Assembly (NCBI RefSeq): GCF_029891575.1
Contig: NZ_JARZHF010000002.1
Coordinates: forward strand, 310,001-374,000
DNA length: 64,000 bases
Reading direction: 5' to 3'
Origin: Salipaludibacillus daqingensis
GTDB lineage: Bacteria; Bacillota; Bacilli; Bacillales; Salisediminibacteriaceae
In this document: piece by piece, positions 28,807-39,995 of the stretch
How positions within the stretch are numbered: position 1 is the first letter of the stretch
Layout: each line of letters opens with the position of its first letter
Notes under the pieces: model-generated
The model's input: the letters and a program-made list of their open reading frames with translations, nothing else
What the model was told of the DNA's origin: nothing
Database searches by the model: none
Program-made: the position numbers and the translations under genes

Positions 28807-28842
28807 GATCAAGGAGTAATGATAATGTCATTCTCCTTGATC
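28807..28842 (-). promoter_or_regulatory. Intra-operon hairpin between pdhB and pdhC
   Basis: GATCAAGGAG and CTCCTTGATC form a perfect 10-bp outer stem, and AATGA/TCATT a further 5-bp inner stem. On the minus strand it is followed by CTCTTTTAAAC. It sits inside the pdh operon, between the E1 and E2 genes, and could be a leaky terminator or a processing or stability element. Confidence 0.65.
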
Positions 28843-28858
28843 TCTCATTTGTCTATGA

Positions 28859-29836
28859 TTAAAATTCAATTACTTGTTTTGCCTTCGCAACAACATCTTT
28901 GTGATTTGGAAGCCATACATCTTCAGCAGATGCAAATGGGAAAACCGTATCAGGTGCTGTTACTCGAAGTACTGGTGCTTCTAAGCTAAGAATCGCACGC
29001 TCATTAATTTCGGCAACAACGCTAGCAGCAATCCCTGCTTGCTTTTGAGCTTCTTGAACTACGATCGCACGATTCGTTTTTTCTACCGACTGAATAATTG
29101 TTTCAATGTCTATAGGACTTACAGTACGTAAATCAATAACTTCAGCAGAAATGCCATCTTTCTCCAATGCCTCTGCTGCTTTTAAAGAAGCATGAACCAT
29201 CGCACCATAAGTAACAATTGTAATATCCGAACCTTCGCGCTTCACTTCTGCTTTACCTAACGGCAATGTGTACTCTTCTTCCGGTACTTCTTCACGGAAA
29301 GATCGATACAATTTCATGTGTTCTAAAAATACAACTGGGTCATTATCACGAATAGCAGAAATTAAAAGTCCTTTTGCATCATAAGGTGAAGATGGGATAA
29401 CAACTTTCAATCCTGGTGATTGTGCCATTAATCCTTCTAAACTATCTGCATGTAATTCAGGCGTTTTAACCCCTCCACCAAAAGGAGAACGAATCGTTAC
29501 AGGAGCGTTGTAAACACCACCTGAGCGATAACGAATACGAGCCATCTGTGCAGCAATCGCATCAAATGTTTCAAAAACGAAACCAAAGAATTGAATTTCC
29601 ATTACAGAGCGAAATCCAGTCACACTTAATCCGGAAGCTAAACCTCCAATTCCAGATTCAGCTAATGGCGTATCAAATACTCGATCTTCACCAAATTCTT
29701 TTTGTAATCCCTCTGTCGCACGGAACACACCGCCATTTTGGCCAACATCTTCCCCGAATACAAGAACTTTTTCATCATTTTTTAGTTCGTTTCGCATTGC
29801 ATCTGTTATTGCTTGAATCATTGTCATTTGCGCCAT
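28859..29836 (-). CDS. pdhB: Pyruvate dehydrogenase E1 component, beta subunit
   Basis: TPP-dependent decarboxylase subunit, 325 residues. It has the transketolase-type pyrimidine-binding domain (about 5-180) with [18 protein letters not shown] and the C-terminal transketolase domain (about 195-320). The glutamate of GEDVG region and SPYDAKGL match the family. It starts 3 bp after pdhA ends, implying coupled translation. RBS AAGGAG lies upstream. Confidence 0.98.
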   Translation of the reverse strand: MAQMTMIQAITDAMRNELKNDEKVLVFGEDVGQNGGVFRATEGLQKEFGEDRVFDTPLAESGIGGLASGLSVTGFRSVMEIQFFGFVFETFDAIAAQMARIRYRSGGVYNAPVTIRSPFGGGVKTPELHADSLEGLMAQSPGLKVVIPSSPYDAKGLLISAIRDNDPVVFLEHMKLYRSFREEVPEEEYTLPLGKAEVKREGSDITIVTYGAMVHASLKAAEALEKDGISAEVIDLRTVSPIDIETIIQSVEKTNRAIVVQEAQKQAGIAASVVAEINERAILSLEAPVLRVTAPDTVFPFASAEDVWLPNHKDVVAKAKQVIEF

Positions 29837-29839
29837 AGC

Positions 29840-31404
<1,565 letters not shown>

Positions 31405-32052
31405 TTATTCAAAAACGACATTTAATTCTGCTGTTTCATAGAAATTAATTTTTGCGTCATTATAATCATTTGTTAATTGATTAAATTGTTGATTTAATTC
31501 TGTGATTCGGTTATATCCTTCATTTACTTTTTCATGTTGCTCTTGAAGAACTTCTACTTCAATTTCTTCGTCTTTCGCCATTTCATAAAGAAGAATATCT
31601 TCATCAATGGACTGCATATATTCCTCGTACAAGTCTTGATAAACACTATATCTTTCATTCATTGTGTCTACCACTTTCGTTGCAGCTTCTTGAACATCTT
31701 CTTCATCAATATCGTCTATTTGTTGCTCTGCTTCTTGAAAAATGGAGTAGGAGTCTTCAATTAGTTCTTTTTCTTCTTCCATGATTTCTCTTCTTTCCTC
31801 AGCTGAGTCAATTGCTTCATCAGCTAGAGGTTCAATTTCTTCGACAGAAGAAAGAGTGAGCATCTCCTCATATAAATCAACTTCTTTTTGTTCCGCATTT
31901 GTTAACGGTTCTTGCTTCTCTTCTACTTCTTTTTCTATTTGAACGGATTCTTCTAAATGATCATACATTATTTCAGCTGGCTGTTCTCCGAAACATGCTG
32001 TAGAAATGATCATCGTAGTTGCAAATAGAACAAACAGATTTAACTTTTTCAA
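31405..32052 (-). CDS. ykyA: YkyA-like lipoprotein, putative cell-wall-associated
   Basis: The 215-residue secreted lipoprotein has lipobox STAC (Cys about 19). The mature part is strongly acidic and helical, with heptad-like Glu/Leu patterns suggesting an extended coiled coil (about 45-205). It matches YkyA (a putative cell-wall-binding lipoprotein family) by layout and by its place next to pdhA. I start at TTG 32052, directly preceded by AGGAGGGGC; the longer frame has no RBS. Function is not established. Confidence 0.85.
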   Translation of the reverse strand: MKKLNLFVLFATTMIISTACFGEQPAEIMYDHLEESVQIEKEVEEKQEPLTNAEQKEVDLYEEMLTLSSVEEIEPLADEAIDSAEERREIMEEEKELIEDSYSIFQEAEQQIDDIDEEDVQEAATKVVDTMNERYSVYQDLYEEYMQSIDEDILLYEMAKDEEIEVEVLQEQHEKVNEGYNRITELNQQFNQLTNDYNDAKINFYETAELNVVFE

Positions 32053-32272
32053 AAAAGCCCCTCCTAATAATTCACTCACAAAAATATCATACATTTAACA
32101 AATTACCTTATTTTATAAGTTATTACAAGTTATTTATAAGTTCTTGAATAAAATTTTCTTCTTGAAAATTTCAAATAAATAGGTATTTATCCATTCCATC
32201 TTTAACATCTTGCATAGCATAATATTACGCCGCACAGTTGAGGCGTGCGAATGATAAAAAGGAGGCATTATT

Positions 32273-32446
32273 ATGTATGGATACGACGCTGGACATTGCC
32301 ACGACCCCTGCGGTTACGGTTACGGATACCCTTCTCAAGTAGCAGGTGTTGCAACTCCTCATCACGGAGCAGGGAAAGGATTTGCATTAATTGTGGTACT
32401 TTTCATCCTACTCATTATTGTAGGTGCATCAAAATACCACTGCTAA
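32273..32446 (+). CDS. YjcZ family sporulation-type small protein
   Basis: The frame encodes 57 residues: a Gly/Tyr/His-rich N-terminus (MYGYDAGHCHDPCGYGYGY), then GKGFALIVVLFILLIIVGAS, the hallmark hydrophobic helix of YjcZ-family sporulation proteins, and a KYHC end. AGGAGG lies 7-8 bp before the ATG, and a terminator follows. Family members are small membrane-associated proteins often made during sporulation; exact role is unknown. The gene is shadowed by a longer but implausible frame on the same strand. Confidence 0.88.
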   Translation: MYGYDAGHCHDPCGYGYGYPSQVAGVATPHHGAGKGFALIVVLFILLIIVGASKYHC

Positions 32447-32463
32447 TCCTCGCCTAAAAAATA

Positions 32464-32499
32464 AGAGGGAGTGAATCCATTGTGATTCACTCCCTCTTT
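32464..32499 (+). terminator. Terminator of the YjcZ-family gene
   Basis: The 13-bp stem GAGGGAGTGAATC / GATTCACTCCCTC with a 6-nt loop is followed by TTTTC. Confidence 0.95.
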
Positions 32500-32598
32500 T
32501 CTTTCTTCAAAAAACTGTTTAGAATAAATAAAGGTAAACAATTATCTTTGTTTAAAAATTATGAGTATAATTGTTAACAATATGAGAGGAGATAAATC

Positions 32599-33180
32599 AT
32601 GCTTACAATGAATGATGTTATCCGCGAAGGTCACCCAACCTTACGTAAAAAAGCGAAAGAAGTAGACATCCCTCCAACGAAAGAGGATCATCAACTTCTT
32701 AAAAAGATGATGGAGTTCCTTGTACATAGCCAAGATCCTGAATTGGCAGAGAAATACGAACTTCGCCCAGGAGTTGGACTCGCAGCTCCGCAAATCGATG
32801 TCAGTAAAAGAATGCTTGTCATTCGAACGACTGATCACCGAGACGAGTTAGTAGAATTAGCACTTTTAAATCCGAAGATTGTTAGTCACTCAGCAGAGAC
32901 TACGCATTTAGAAGGGGGCGAAGGTTGTTTATCTGTTGACCGAGAAGTAACTGGCATTGTGCCACGATATGCCAGAATCAAAATAGAAGCATATGATCTT
33001 GATGGAAAGAAAGTCACAAAACGTCTTCGCGGATTTTTAGCAATTGTGTTCCAACACGAAATGGATCACTTAAATGGAATTATGTTTTATGACCGGATCG
33101 ACGAAGACGATCCCTTTAAAAAACAACTTCCTCCTCATGAAGTAATTAAACGCAATGAACAAAACGAACCCTTCTCCTAG
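32599..33180 (+). CDS. def: Peptide deformylase
   Basis: Metalloenzyme that removes the N-formyl group from nascent proteins. The 193-residue product shows all three motifs: GVGLAAPQID (GxGxAAxQ), EGGEGCLSV (EGCLS, metal Cys) and FQHEMDHLNG (HExDH, metal and catalytic residues). Length and the internal insertion fit the Gram-positive type 2 class, like B. subtilis DefB/YkrB. RBS GAGAGGAG lies before the ATG. It sits between ykyA and rpoY as in B. subtilis. A weak stem (33167-33195) overlaps its stop codon. Confidence 0.97.
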   Translation: MLTMNDVIREGHPTLRKKAKEVDIPPTKEDHQLLKKMMEFLVHSQDPELAEKYELRPGVGLAAPQIDVSKRMLVIRTTDHRDELVELALLNPKIVSHSAETTHLEGGEGCLSVDREVTGIVPRYARIKIEAYDLDGKKVTKRLRGFLAIVFQHEMDHLNGIMFYDRIDEDDPFKKQLPPHEVIKRNEQNEPFS

Positions 33181-33287
33181 TTATGGAGTAGGGTTATTTA
33201 TTGTTTTTAGTTTTAAATCACTATACTATTATTGTTCCATATTGAAATTTTTCTATTATCCACTTCTTTTCGTTCTAAATAAGAGGC

Positions 33288-33316
33288 TTGAATTAAAAGG
33301 AAGGAAGGTTTAAAAT
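33288..33316 (+). promoter_or_regulatory. Candidate sigma-A promoter P1 of rpoY-rnjA
   Basis: TTGAAT and TAAAAT are separated by exactly 17 bp, upstream of the rpoY-rnjA pair. Confidence 0.6.
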
Positions 33317-33357
33317 ATTGAAAAGGTGGAGAGAACGAATATTAATAAGTAAGAGAT

Positions 33358-33386
33358 TTTACTTCCTAAAAATTTATATGTATAAT
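33358..33386 (+). promoter_or_regulatory. Candidate sigma-A promoter P2 of rpoY-rnjA
   Basis: TTTACT and a consensus TATAAT are separated by 17 bp; an ATG at the -10 spacer gives TATATG just before TATAAT, so the spacer also resembles an extended -10. Confidence 0.6.
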
Positions 33387-33574
33387 TCACTTATCCTTCT
33401 TTCTAGAAATGAAGCTGAAAGAAGGATTTCAGTTTGTACAATTACTTATTATTATCATTAGTGATTAGCCGCTTTCAAGGCTTAATACATAGGATCAATG
33501 TCTTTAGGTTCAACTGTCGGATACCAAAAAGAGTCCTATATAAAATTAAAATTTATATAAAAGGAGAGGTTCAC

Positions 33575-33787
33575 ATGATTTTTAAAGTATTTTATCAAGA
33601 AACATTAACAGAAACCCCTGTAAGAGAACGTACAAAGTCTTTGTATATTGACGCAAAAACAGAAGAGGAAGTTCGAAAAAAATTATCAGACCGTCGATAT
33701 AACATTGAATTCGTGACCCCATTGTCTGAAGAGGCATTAGCTTACGAAGAAGAAAACAACGAAGATTTCCGATTGGAGAATGCCTAA
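33575..33787 (+). CDS. rpoY: RNA polymerase epsilon subunit
   Basis: Small RNA-polymerase-associated protein of Firmicutes. The 70-residue product matches RpoY/YkzG: MIFKVFYQ at the N-terminus, [22 protein letters not shown] and [17 protein letters not shown] near the end. The tail is acidic. AAGGAGAGG lies upstream of this ATG; the longer frame to 33434 is an upstream artefact. Epsilon binds core polymerase near the beta-prime subunit. It is 3 bp from rnjA and the two genes form the usual operon. Confidence 0.95.
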   Translation: MIFKVFYQETLTETPVRERTKSLYIDAKTEEEVRKKLSDRRYNIEFVTPLSEEALAYEEENNEDFRLENA

Positions 33788-33790
33788 ACT

Positions 33791-35455
33791 ATGAAAGCAA
33801 AAAATCATCAAGTTGCTATATTTGCCCTTGGGGGTCTGGGCGAAATCGGGAAAAATATGTATGCAGTTCAATTTCAAGATGAGATCATCATCATTGACTC
33901 AGGTATTAAATTCCCAGAAGATGAACTCCTCGGAATCGACTATGTTATACCTGACTACACCTATCTAGTTAAAAACGCTGATAAAATAAAAGGATTATTT
34001 ATCACTCATGGTCACGAAGACCATATTGGTGGTGTGCCATATCTGTTAAAAGAAATTAATGTTCCAATTTACGGCGGCAAACTCGCCTTAGCATTAATTA
34101 AAAACAAATTGGAAGAACACGGTTTGCTTCGAACGGCTGAGCTTCACGAAGTAAACGAAGATACAATCGTCAAATTTCAAAAAACGTCAGTATCATTTTT
34201 CAGAACAACACACAGTATCCCTGATTCTTTCGGTATTGTAGTGAAAACACCATCAGGGAACATTGTTCAAACAGGAGATTTCAAATTTGATTTCACACCT
34301 GTAGGTGAGCCTGCAAATTTATCCAAAATGGCAAAAATCGGTGAAGAGGGTGTCCTTTGTCTGTTATCCGACAGCACGAACAGCGAAGTACCTGGTTTCA
34401 CCATGTCAGAAAGAAAAGTCGGCGAAAGCATCGATTCCATTTTCAGAAAAGTGGATGGAAGAATTATTTTTGCAACGTTTGCATCAAATATTTATCGTTT
34501 GCAACAAGCAGTAGAATCTGCAGTCAAATATGATCGTAAGGTTGCTGTATTTGGACGAAGCATGGAATCTGCTATTCGAATTGGTAGAGAGCTTGGTTAC
34601 ATTAAAGCACCTGATAGCACTTTTATAGAGTCATCACAGTTAAATAAAATTCCTGCTGATCAATTATTAATTCTTTGTACAGGCAGTCAAGGTGAGCCAA
34701 TGGCTGCATTATCTCGTATTGCTCATGGTACTCACCGACAAATTCAAATTTTCCCTGGAGACACAGTTGTTTTCTCATCTTCCCCTATTCCAGGTAACAC
34801 ACTAAGTGTTAGTAAAATCATTAATCAGTTATTCCGCGCTGGTGCCGAAGTTATTCATGGGTCACTTAACGATATTCATACTTCTGGTCATGGTGGACAA
34901 GAAGAACAGAAACTTATGCTTCGTCTTATGAAGCCAAAGTATTTCTTACCTATACACGGAGAATATCGCATGCTGAAAATGCATACTCAACATGCTCAAG
35001 ATTGTGGCGTACCAGAAGAGAATTGCTTTATCATGGATATTGGTGAAGTCCTTGCTTTGGATAAAAACGAAGCTAGCTTAGCTGGCAAAGTTCCTTCTGG
35101 ATCTATCTATGTAGACGGAAATGGTATTGGTGATATTGGTAATATCGTCTTACGCGATCGTCGTATTTTGTCAGAAGAAGGACTCGTCGTCGTTGTTGTT
35201 AGTCTTAATATGAAAGAGTTTAAAGTAGCATCAGGACCTGACATTATTTCTAGAGGTTTTGTTTACATGCGTGAATCTGGCGATTTGATTCATGAAGCAC
35301 AAAAGAAACTGGCCATTCACTTAAAAGGCTTAATGGAAAACGAAACCACACAATGGTCAGAAATCAAAAATCAAGTTACTGATACACTTGGACCTTTCTT
35401 ATACGAAAAAACGAAACGTAAACCAATGATTTTACCAATTATCATGGAAGTATAA
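33791..35455 (+). CDS. rnjA: Ribonuclease J1
   Basis: Endo- and 5'-exoribonuclease central to mRNA decay and rRNA maturation. The 554-residue protein has the metallo-beta-lactamase core with [10 protein letters not shown] (HxHxDH), the GDFKFD aspartate, LLSDSTNSE, and the beta-CASP His in PIHGEYRM. The C-terminal domain ends [11 protein letters not shown]. It directly follows rpoY. A second RNase J lies at 54.4 kb on the opposite strand. Together with the usual partner RnjB, J1 forms complexes in bacilli; whether the second copy replaces J2 cannot be told. Confidence 0.97.
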   Translation: MKAKNHQVAIFALGGLGEIGKNMYAVQFQDEIIIIDSGIKFPEDELLGIDYVIPDYTYLVKNADKIKGLFITHGHEDHIGGVPYLLKEINVPIYGGKLALALIKNKLEEHGLLRTAELHEVNEDTIVKFQKTSVSFFRTTHSIPDSFGIVVKTPSGNIVQTGDFKFDFTPVGEPANLSKMAKIGEEGVLCLLSDSTNSEVPGFTMSERKVGESIDSIFRKVDGRIIFATFASNIYRLQQAVESAVKYDRKVAVFGRSMESAIRIGRELGYIKAPDSTFIESSQLNKIPADQLLILCTGSQGEPMAALSRIAHGTHRQIQIFPGDTVVFSSSPIPGNTLSVSKIINQLFRAGAEVIHGSLNDIHTSGHGGQEEQKLMLRLMKPKYFLPIHGEYRMLKMHTQHAQDCGVPEENCFIMDIGEVLALDKNEASLAGKVPSGSIYVDGNGIGDIGNIVLRDRRILSEEGLVVVVVSLNMKEFKVASGPDIISRGFVYMRESGDLIHEAQKKLAIHLKGLMENETTQWSEIKNQVTDTLGPFLYEKTKRKPMILPIIMEV

Positions 35456-35473
35456 TACAATATGATTGAAACG

Positions 35474-35508
35474 AAACGAGCAGAGATTACTTCTGCTCGT
35501 TTTTTTGT
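35474..35508 (+). terminator. rnjA terminator
   Basis: The 11-bp stem AAACGAGCAGA / TCTGCTCGTTT has a 7-nt loop and runs into T7. Confidence 0.95.
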
Positions 35509-35642
35509 TAAGAATATGCTATATCTTCTATTTAGTGACGATCGCACCTTCGCGGATTACTATCAAGACCTAATTATTGTAATTTTTTTGTAACTTATTC
35601 GGTTAATACTCGTCAAAGAAACAAAGAAGAAAGGAGACCTTA

Positions 35643-36575
35643 ATGATGATAAATAGAAAACGAACCTCGTTTTTAATACCTTTTGTATTATTACTATTCG
35701 TCTTTTTTCTACCTGCTTGTAGTAACAACGAAGCTAATCATGACGAAGCAAGTGACTATGATATGGCGACTGATAATTCGGATGATGGGTTTGTGGTAAC
35801 TGAAGAGGAAGAAACTATCTCAGATGAACCTGAAGAGGCAAGCGATATTGAACGAATGGAAACAAAATCGAATGAACAAATGGTCATTTACAATGGCTAC
35901 ATTTCTATAGAGGTAAATGATTTTAATGATGCCCAACATCACATTCAAGATGAAGTCGAAAAAATAAATGGTTTTGTTGTTGAATCAACGGTTTACCAGC
36001 GAGGCGAAGATGAAGAACTAGGTGGGAACCTCACAGTGAGGGTGCCGAAAGAGTATTTTCAGTCGTTTTTGAACGATTTAGAAACAACAAGCTCGAAAGT
36101 ATTAGAAAAATCAACCACTGGAAATGACGTCACAGAAGAATATGTGGACTTGGAGTCATCTCTTCGCTCTAAAGAAACCGTTGAAGAAAGATTACTAACT
36201 TTTTTAGAAGAAGCAGAAAGTACAGAAGACCTTTTATCCATTTCAAATGATTTATCAGATGTCCAAGAAGACATTGAACGAATAAAAGGTAGAATCGCAT
36301 ATTTAGAAAATCATGTTGCATTTTCAACCATAACAATAGATATTCAAGAACGAAAAGTAAATGTATCTAGTCTTCAAGATCGTGAAGCACTCAACACTTT
36401 TCAACATGCACAAAGTTTATTTATGGATACTGTAAACGTAATCATTTCTGTATTTTCTCATGGACTTGTGTTAATAATCGGCCTTTCCCCTGTGCTCGTT
36501 CCTCTAGCTATAATCGGAGTAGGGATCTATTTAATCCAAAAACGACGAAGAAAATCAGATACTAAACAAACGTAA
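35643..36575 (+). CDS. DUF4349 lipoprotein with C-terminal membrane helix
   Basis: The 310-residue protein has a signal peptide and lipobox LPAC (Cys about 26), an acidic low-complexity stretch (about 30-80), the DUF4349 domain (about 85-235: MVIYNGYISIEVND, GGNLTVRVPKEYF, YVDLESSLRSKETVEERLL, LSDVQEDIERIKGRIAYLENH) and a C-terminal membrane helix (about 265-295) followed by a basic KRRRK tail. It could be held in the membrane at both ends. Family function is unknown. RBS AAGGAGA lies before the ATG; a second ATG follows directly. Confidence 0.9.
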   Translation: MMINRKRTSFLIPFVLLLFVFFLPACSNNEANHDEASDYDMATDNSDDGFVVTEEEETISDEPEEASDIERMETKSNEQMVIYNGYISIEVNDFNDAQHHIQDEVEKINGFVVESTVYQRGEDEELGGNLTVRVPKEYFQSFLNDLETTSSKVLEKSTTGNDVTEEYVDLESSLRSKETVEERLLTFLEEAESTEDLLSISNDLSDVQEDIERIKGRIAYLENHVAFSTITIDIQERKVNVSSLQDREALNTFQHAQSLFMDTVNVIISVFSHGLVLIIGLSPVLVPLAIIGVGIYLIQKRRRKSDTKQT

Positions 36576-36651
36576 TGACAAGCTACTAGCAACCGCAGAC
36601 CTGTCATTCGATTGCATATTTCCTATCTATCTTTTAAAGCTAAGCTATCCT

Positions 36652-36890
36652 TAAAATAGAAAGTTACCGATGACCTCCATTCGCTTTTCTGCGGACGATC
36701 CGTGAGCTTCCACGGGCTCACTTGGCTCGTTCTTTCGCAGGAAAGAGTGGGTTACTTCACGTGTAACCTTCGAATTACATTCGAAGGACAAGATGTCCAT
36801 GTACTGGCTTATCTTAGTATGCGACGTTTTGACAATGGATACAGCTCGCAACAAAGAAAACTGACTGAGAAAAAAACAGTTACACTACGA
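36652..36890. repeat. Dispersed structured intergenic repeat, copy 1
   Basis: This copy shares with 63240-63400 the blocks GACCTCCA(T/C)TCGCTTT, CTGCGGACGA, TGAGCTTCC, CTCACT and a CGCAGGA that pairs with CTGCGGA. It also contains GTGAGC/GCTCAC, GGTTAC/GTAACC and TTCGAA stems, so it could fold into a branched structure. Elements of this kind are scattered in many Bacillus genomes. It fills most of the 375-bp gap between the DUF4349 gene and ktrC. Confidence 0.75.
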
Positions 36891-36950
36891 TAACAAAGAC
36901 AAGAAAAAATGCCCTCAAAATCGAGGACAACTTTCTCTCATTCTCTTTCC

Positions 36951-37619
36951 TTAATCTTCATCGTCGAATAAGTCATTTTCCATTCGAGTAATATCTTTAT
37001 CTGCACCTATGACAATGATAATGTCACCTCTCATAAGCTCTTCCGTTGCTGCTGGCGATACGTTAATATTTTCATCTCGTTTTATCGCCATAATATTACA
37101 TCCATATTTTGCACGAACATCTAAATCAATAAGCGTTCGTTTGTGCACTGACTTCCCAGCAACAAGCTCCACAATACTGTATTCATCTGAGAGCTCCAAA
37201 TAATCCAATACGTTTTTAGAGACAATATTATGAGCAATACGAATTCCCATATCCCTCTCAGGGTGAACGACTTTATGTGCTCCGATTTTATTTAAAACTT
37301 TTTCATGATAATCATTTTGTGCTTTAACCGTTATGTGCTTCACTCCTTGCTCTACAAGCATCAACGTTGTTAAAATACTAGATTGAATATTGTCCCCTAT
37401 CGCCACAATAACATGATCAAAATTACGGATTCCTAAACTTTTAAGTGTGTTCTCATCTGTTGTATCTGCGACAACAGCATGTGTAGCAATCGAAGCAAAT
37501 TTATTAACTTTATCTTCATCTGTATCGATGGCGAGTACTTCCATCCCTTGCTCACTTAATGCACTGCATATACTCCCACCAAATCTGCCTAAGCCGATGA
37601 CTGCAAATTGTTTTTTCAT
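36951..37619 (-). CDS. ktrC: KtrC-type potassium-channel gating (RCK/TrkA) subunit
   Basis: Cytosolic regulatory ring subunit of a Ktr K+ uptake system. The 222-residue protein has a Rossmann TrkA-N domain (about 1-135) with the nucleotide motif GLGRFGGSIC and an Asp at the end of strand 2, and a TrkA-C domain (about 140-220) that in relatives binds c-di-AMP. It matches B. subtilis KtrC/YkqB beside rnjA. No KtrB/KtrD membrane partner is nearby. GGGGGATC precedes tandem ATGs; I prefer the second (37619). A close paralogue lies at 45965. Confidence 0.93.
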   Translation of the reverse strand: MKKQFAVIGLGRFGGSICSALSEQGMEVLAIDTDEDKVNKFASIATHAVVADTTDENTLKSLGIRNFDHVIVAIGDNIQSSILTTLMLVEQGVKHITVKAQNDYHEKVLNKIGAHKVVHPERDMGIRIAHNIVSKNVLDYLELSDEYSIVELVAGKSVHKRTLIDLDVRAKYGCNIMAIKRDENINVSPAATEELMRGDIIIVIGADKDITRMENDLFDDED

Positions 37620-37796
37620 CATGATCCCCCGGTCTTATCGATTTACCTTTTCTTCTATCATACATACAAAAACAGACATATTCAATTAGTATTAACCAGC
37701 AACGGAATAAATACAAAAATACCGAAATACTCATTTGCTAATTTCATGTGCTTTTCCAAGAATTTATCTCTCTTACTATTATCAAACATTACCGAT

Positions 37797-37832
37797 GAAA
37801 AAAACGTTTAGCGGGCTAACCGCTAAACGTTT
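37797..37832 (-). terminator. Peroxiredoxin gene terminator
   Basis: The 12-bp stem AAACGTTTAGCG / CGCTAAACGTTT with a 7-nt loop is followed on the minus strand by T6. Confidence 0.95.
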
Positions 37833-37853
37833 CCTTTTCATCCGTTGTAACTA

Positions 37854-38405
37854 TTACACTTTAAGTGTTTCTTGTCCTGGCTTCCAGTTTGCTGGACAAA
37901 GTCCACCAGTTTGAAGAGCTTGAAGGACACGTAATGTTTCCTCAACATCACGACCAATGTTGTTATGATTCACTACAGAGTACATTAGTTCACCTTCTGG
38001 GCTAATAATAAATAGTCCACGAAGCGCAACACCCTCTTCTTCAATTAAAACACCATAATCACGTGATATTTGGTGATTTGTATCCGCTGCAAGAGGATAC
38101 TCTAATTTTCCAAGACCATTGTCATCGCGGTCTGTATTAATCCATGCAAGGTGAGTATGAATTGTATCTGTAGATACTCCAATAACTTCAGCATCTAAAT
38201 CTTCAAATTCATCATAACGGTCACTTAGTGACGTAATTTCCGTTGGACATACAAAAGTGAAATCCATAGGATAAAAGAAAAGAACGGTCCACTTTTCTTG
38301 CTTCATGTTCTCCTCTAAGCTTACTTTTCCAAATTCTTTATCTGCTAATACAGCATCCATTTCAAATCTTGGTGCTTGTTTTGCTACCATACGCTTATCT
38401 GACAT
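37854..38405 (-). CDS. ykuU: 2-Cys peroxiredoxin (AhpC/Prx family, YkuU type)
   Basis: Thiol peroxidase that reduces H2O2 and organic peroxides. The 183-residue protein has the peroxidatic Cys in FYPMDFTFVCPTEI and the resolving Cys in GGLCPANWKPG, both in canonical spacing, plus the conserved RGLFIISPEG. I start at MSDKRMVAK with GGAGGG upstream; the longer frame to 38423 has no RBS. It corresponds to ykuU next to ykuT. Thioredoxin-like reductant genes are not adjacent (B. subtilis has ykuV). Confidence 0.95.
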   Translation of the reverse strand: MSDKRMVAKQAPRFEMDAVLADKEFGKVSLEENMKQEKWTVLFFYPMDFTFVCPTEITSLSDRYDEFEDLDAEVIGVSTDTIHTHLAWINTDRDDNGLGKLEYPLAADTNHQISRDYGVLIEEEGVALRGLFIISPEGELMYSVVNHNNIGRDVEETLRVLQALQTGGLCPANWKPGQETLKV

Positions 38406-38618
38406 GTCCGAATCCCTCCACAATTATTGTTACTTTTCTTACACAACAGTCATTATTATATGATACTCATTTCACTCGGTCAACTAATAATATCAACTCT
38501 TACCTTTTAGTCCTATGTTATCCATTTATCCCATTCGTAAACCGATTTGTTTAACCACTTGTCGAATTATGTTAAACTTTCACTAAACATAATTTCATAT
38601 TTGGAAGGAGACATACAT

Positions 38619-39455
38619 ATGCAAACATGGATCGAAGCTATTAATTGGACAGAAATTGGTACAAAAGCATTGACCATCACTCTTCAATTAATCGCAATTT
38701 TAATTGTGTTTTTCATTATCCGAGCCATCGGCAGAAAATTTATCTCTAGCAGTTTTACTAAAATGAGCCAACAGAAAAATTTCTCAGAAAGCCGAGCCCG
38801 AACGTTGGAAAAGTTAGTTAATAACTTATTCTCATATGTTTTGTTGTTCGTTTTAATTACATTTATAGTTGGTATTTTTGAGTATGATGTCACTGCCCTT
38901 ATAGCAGGTGCTGGTATTATAGGACTAGCGGTCGGTTTTGGGGCACAAGGTCTCGTAAGTGATATTGTTACTGGCTTTTTCATTTTATTAGAAAAACAAA
39001 TTGAAGTAGATGAATACGTTACAGTTGCAGGATTAGATGGGATCGTAGAAGAGGTAGGTTTACGAACAACAAAAGTCAGAGGGTTTGATGGTACGGTTCA
39101 TTTCATACCAAACCGAGAAATTGGTAGTCTCAGTAACCACTCTCGCTCCAATATGAGAGCGTTAGTTGATATGAGTATCAGTTATGGTGACAATATCGAC
39201 GAAGCAATGCGTGTCCTTCAACTGGCATGTGATCAGGTTGCTCAAGATGATGAAATGATTAAAGATGGTCCTCACGTTGTAGGAGTGCAGAACCTTGGTG
39301 ATAGTGACGTCGTTATTCGTGTTATCGCTCAAACAACGAATATGGAACAATGGGCTGTTGAGAGAAGATTACGTAAAGCAATGAAAGAAGCACTAGATGC
39401 TAATAATATTGAAATTCCATTTCCACATCAAGTTTACATTAATAAAGAAGCTTAA
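38619..39455 (+). CDS. ykuT: Small-conductance mechanosensitive channel MscS (YkuT type)
   Basis: Stretch-gated channel that releases solutes on hypo-osmotic shock. The 278-residue protein has three membrane helices (about 20-40, 65-90 and the pore-lining helix around 95-125 with AGAGIIGLAVGFGAQGLVSDIVTG) followed by the beta domain (EYVTVAGLDGIVEEVGLRTTKVR) and the C-terminal alpha/beta vestibule. GGAAGGAG lies 6-8 bp before this ATG. It diverges from the peroxiredoxin gene and is convergent with ykuS over a shared terminator. Confidence 0.95.
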   Translation: MQTWIEAINWTEIGTKALTITLQLIAILIVFFIIRAIGRKFISSSFTKMSQQKNFSESRARTLEKLVNNLFSYVLLFVLITFIVGIFEYDVTALIAGAGIIGLAVGFGAQGLVSDIVTGFFILLEKQIEVDEYVTVAGLDGIVEEVGLRTTKVRGFDGTVHFIPNREIGSLSNHSRSNMRALVDMSISYGDNIDEAMRVLQLACDQVAQDDEMIKDGPHVVGVQNLGDSDVVIRVIAQTTNMEQWAVERRLRKAMKEALDANNIEIPFPHQVYINKEA

Positions 39456-39461
39456 TCATAC

Positions 39462-39493
39462 ACAAAGCCTGACAGAACTCTGTCAGGCTTTGT
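39462..39493. terminator. Bidirectional terminator between ykuT and ykuS
   Basis: ACAAAGCCTGACAGA and TGTCAGGCTTTGT pair around a 4-nt loop between the convergent genes. T tracts are short. Confidence 0.85.
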
Positions 39494-39496
39494 ACA

Positions 39497-39745
39497 TTAT
39501 TGTGCCCCTACGGATTGATCCACCCTCTGACAAACTTCTTCAGCCGTTAACCCTTGAGCTGAAACGACGGCAGCATTTGTCGTTGTGTCTTCAATCCCCA
39601 TTACATTTTCCTGTTGTCCAGATACTACGCAACAGTCACATCCGGATGCATCTTCCTCATTTTCTAATTGAATTACTTCATGGCCATGGGCTAATAATGC
39701 CTGTTCCACGTCAGTTAAGGTAGATTCAACACCGACTTTTGCCAC
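39497..39745 (-). CDS. ykuS: YkuS family protein (UPF0180)
   Basis: The 82-residue protein matches UPF0180: MAKVGVESTLTDVEQALLAHGHEVI, then a Cys-containing DCCVVSGQQENVMGI and TTNAAVVSAQGLTAEEVCQ. Function is unknown. The start is a GTG after AAGGAGG. It lies between ykuT and the dapL gene as in B. subtilis. The terminator with ykuT lies 3 bp beyond its stop. Confidence 0.93.
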   Translation of the reverse strand: MAKVGVESTLTDVEQALLAHGHEVIQLENEEDASGCDCCVVSGQQENVMGIEDTTTNAAVVSAQGLTAEEVCQRVDQSVGAQ

Positions 39746-39995
39746 TGAGATCGCCTCCTTTTATCATTCCATACTAGTATCACCAGATTGATAAAAGCTA
39801 TGCAAAAGTAGTAAATATTCATAAAACATGAAAGGGTGCCAACCGTCCAAATAAATTGTCGCACTATCACCGACGAAAATGATATTCCTATTTGAAGAGA
39901 GTGGAAACATTGTCCCGATACTTCTTGAAAATGAATTCCTCTTTTGTTCGTGTGGTAAAAAACGCTAAGTCAATGGTCCAGTTCGTTTATTATCT

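Larger units (their letters stand above)
33181..33574. other. Regulatory region upstream of rpoY-rnjA
   Basis: No gene is seen in these 394 bp. Two good sigma-A promoters lie here (33288-33316 and 33358-33386), leaving a long leader of roughly 180-250 nt before rpoY. Confidence 0.6.

Noticed and set aside
32245-32457. 70-codon Arg-rich frame on the plus strand over the yjcZ-like gene
   Set aside because: The 57-codon frame at 32273 has the RBS and the YjcZ family signature; the Arg-rich frame is its shadow.
36651-36893. Overlapping frames of 63-67 codons in the dispersed repeat
   Set aside because: They lie in a structured intergenic repeat, lack RBSs and do not match any family.
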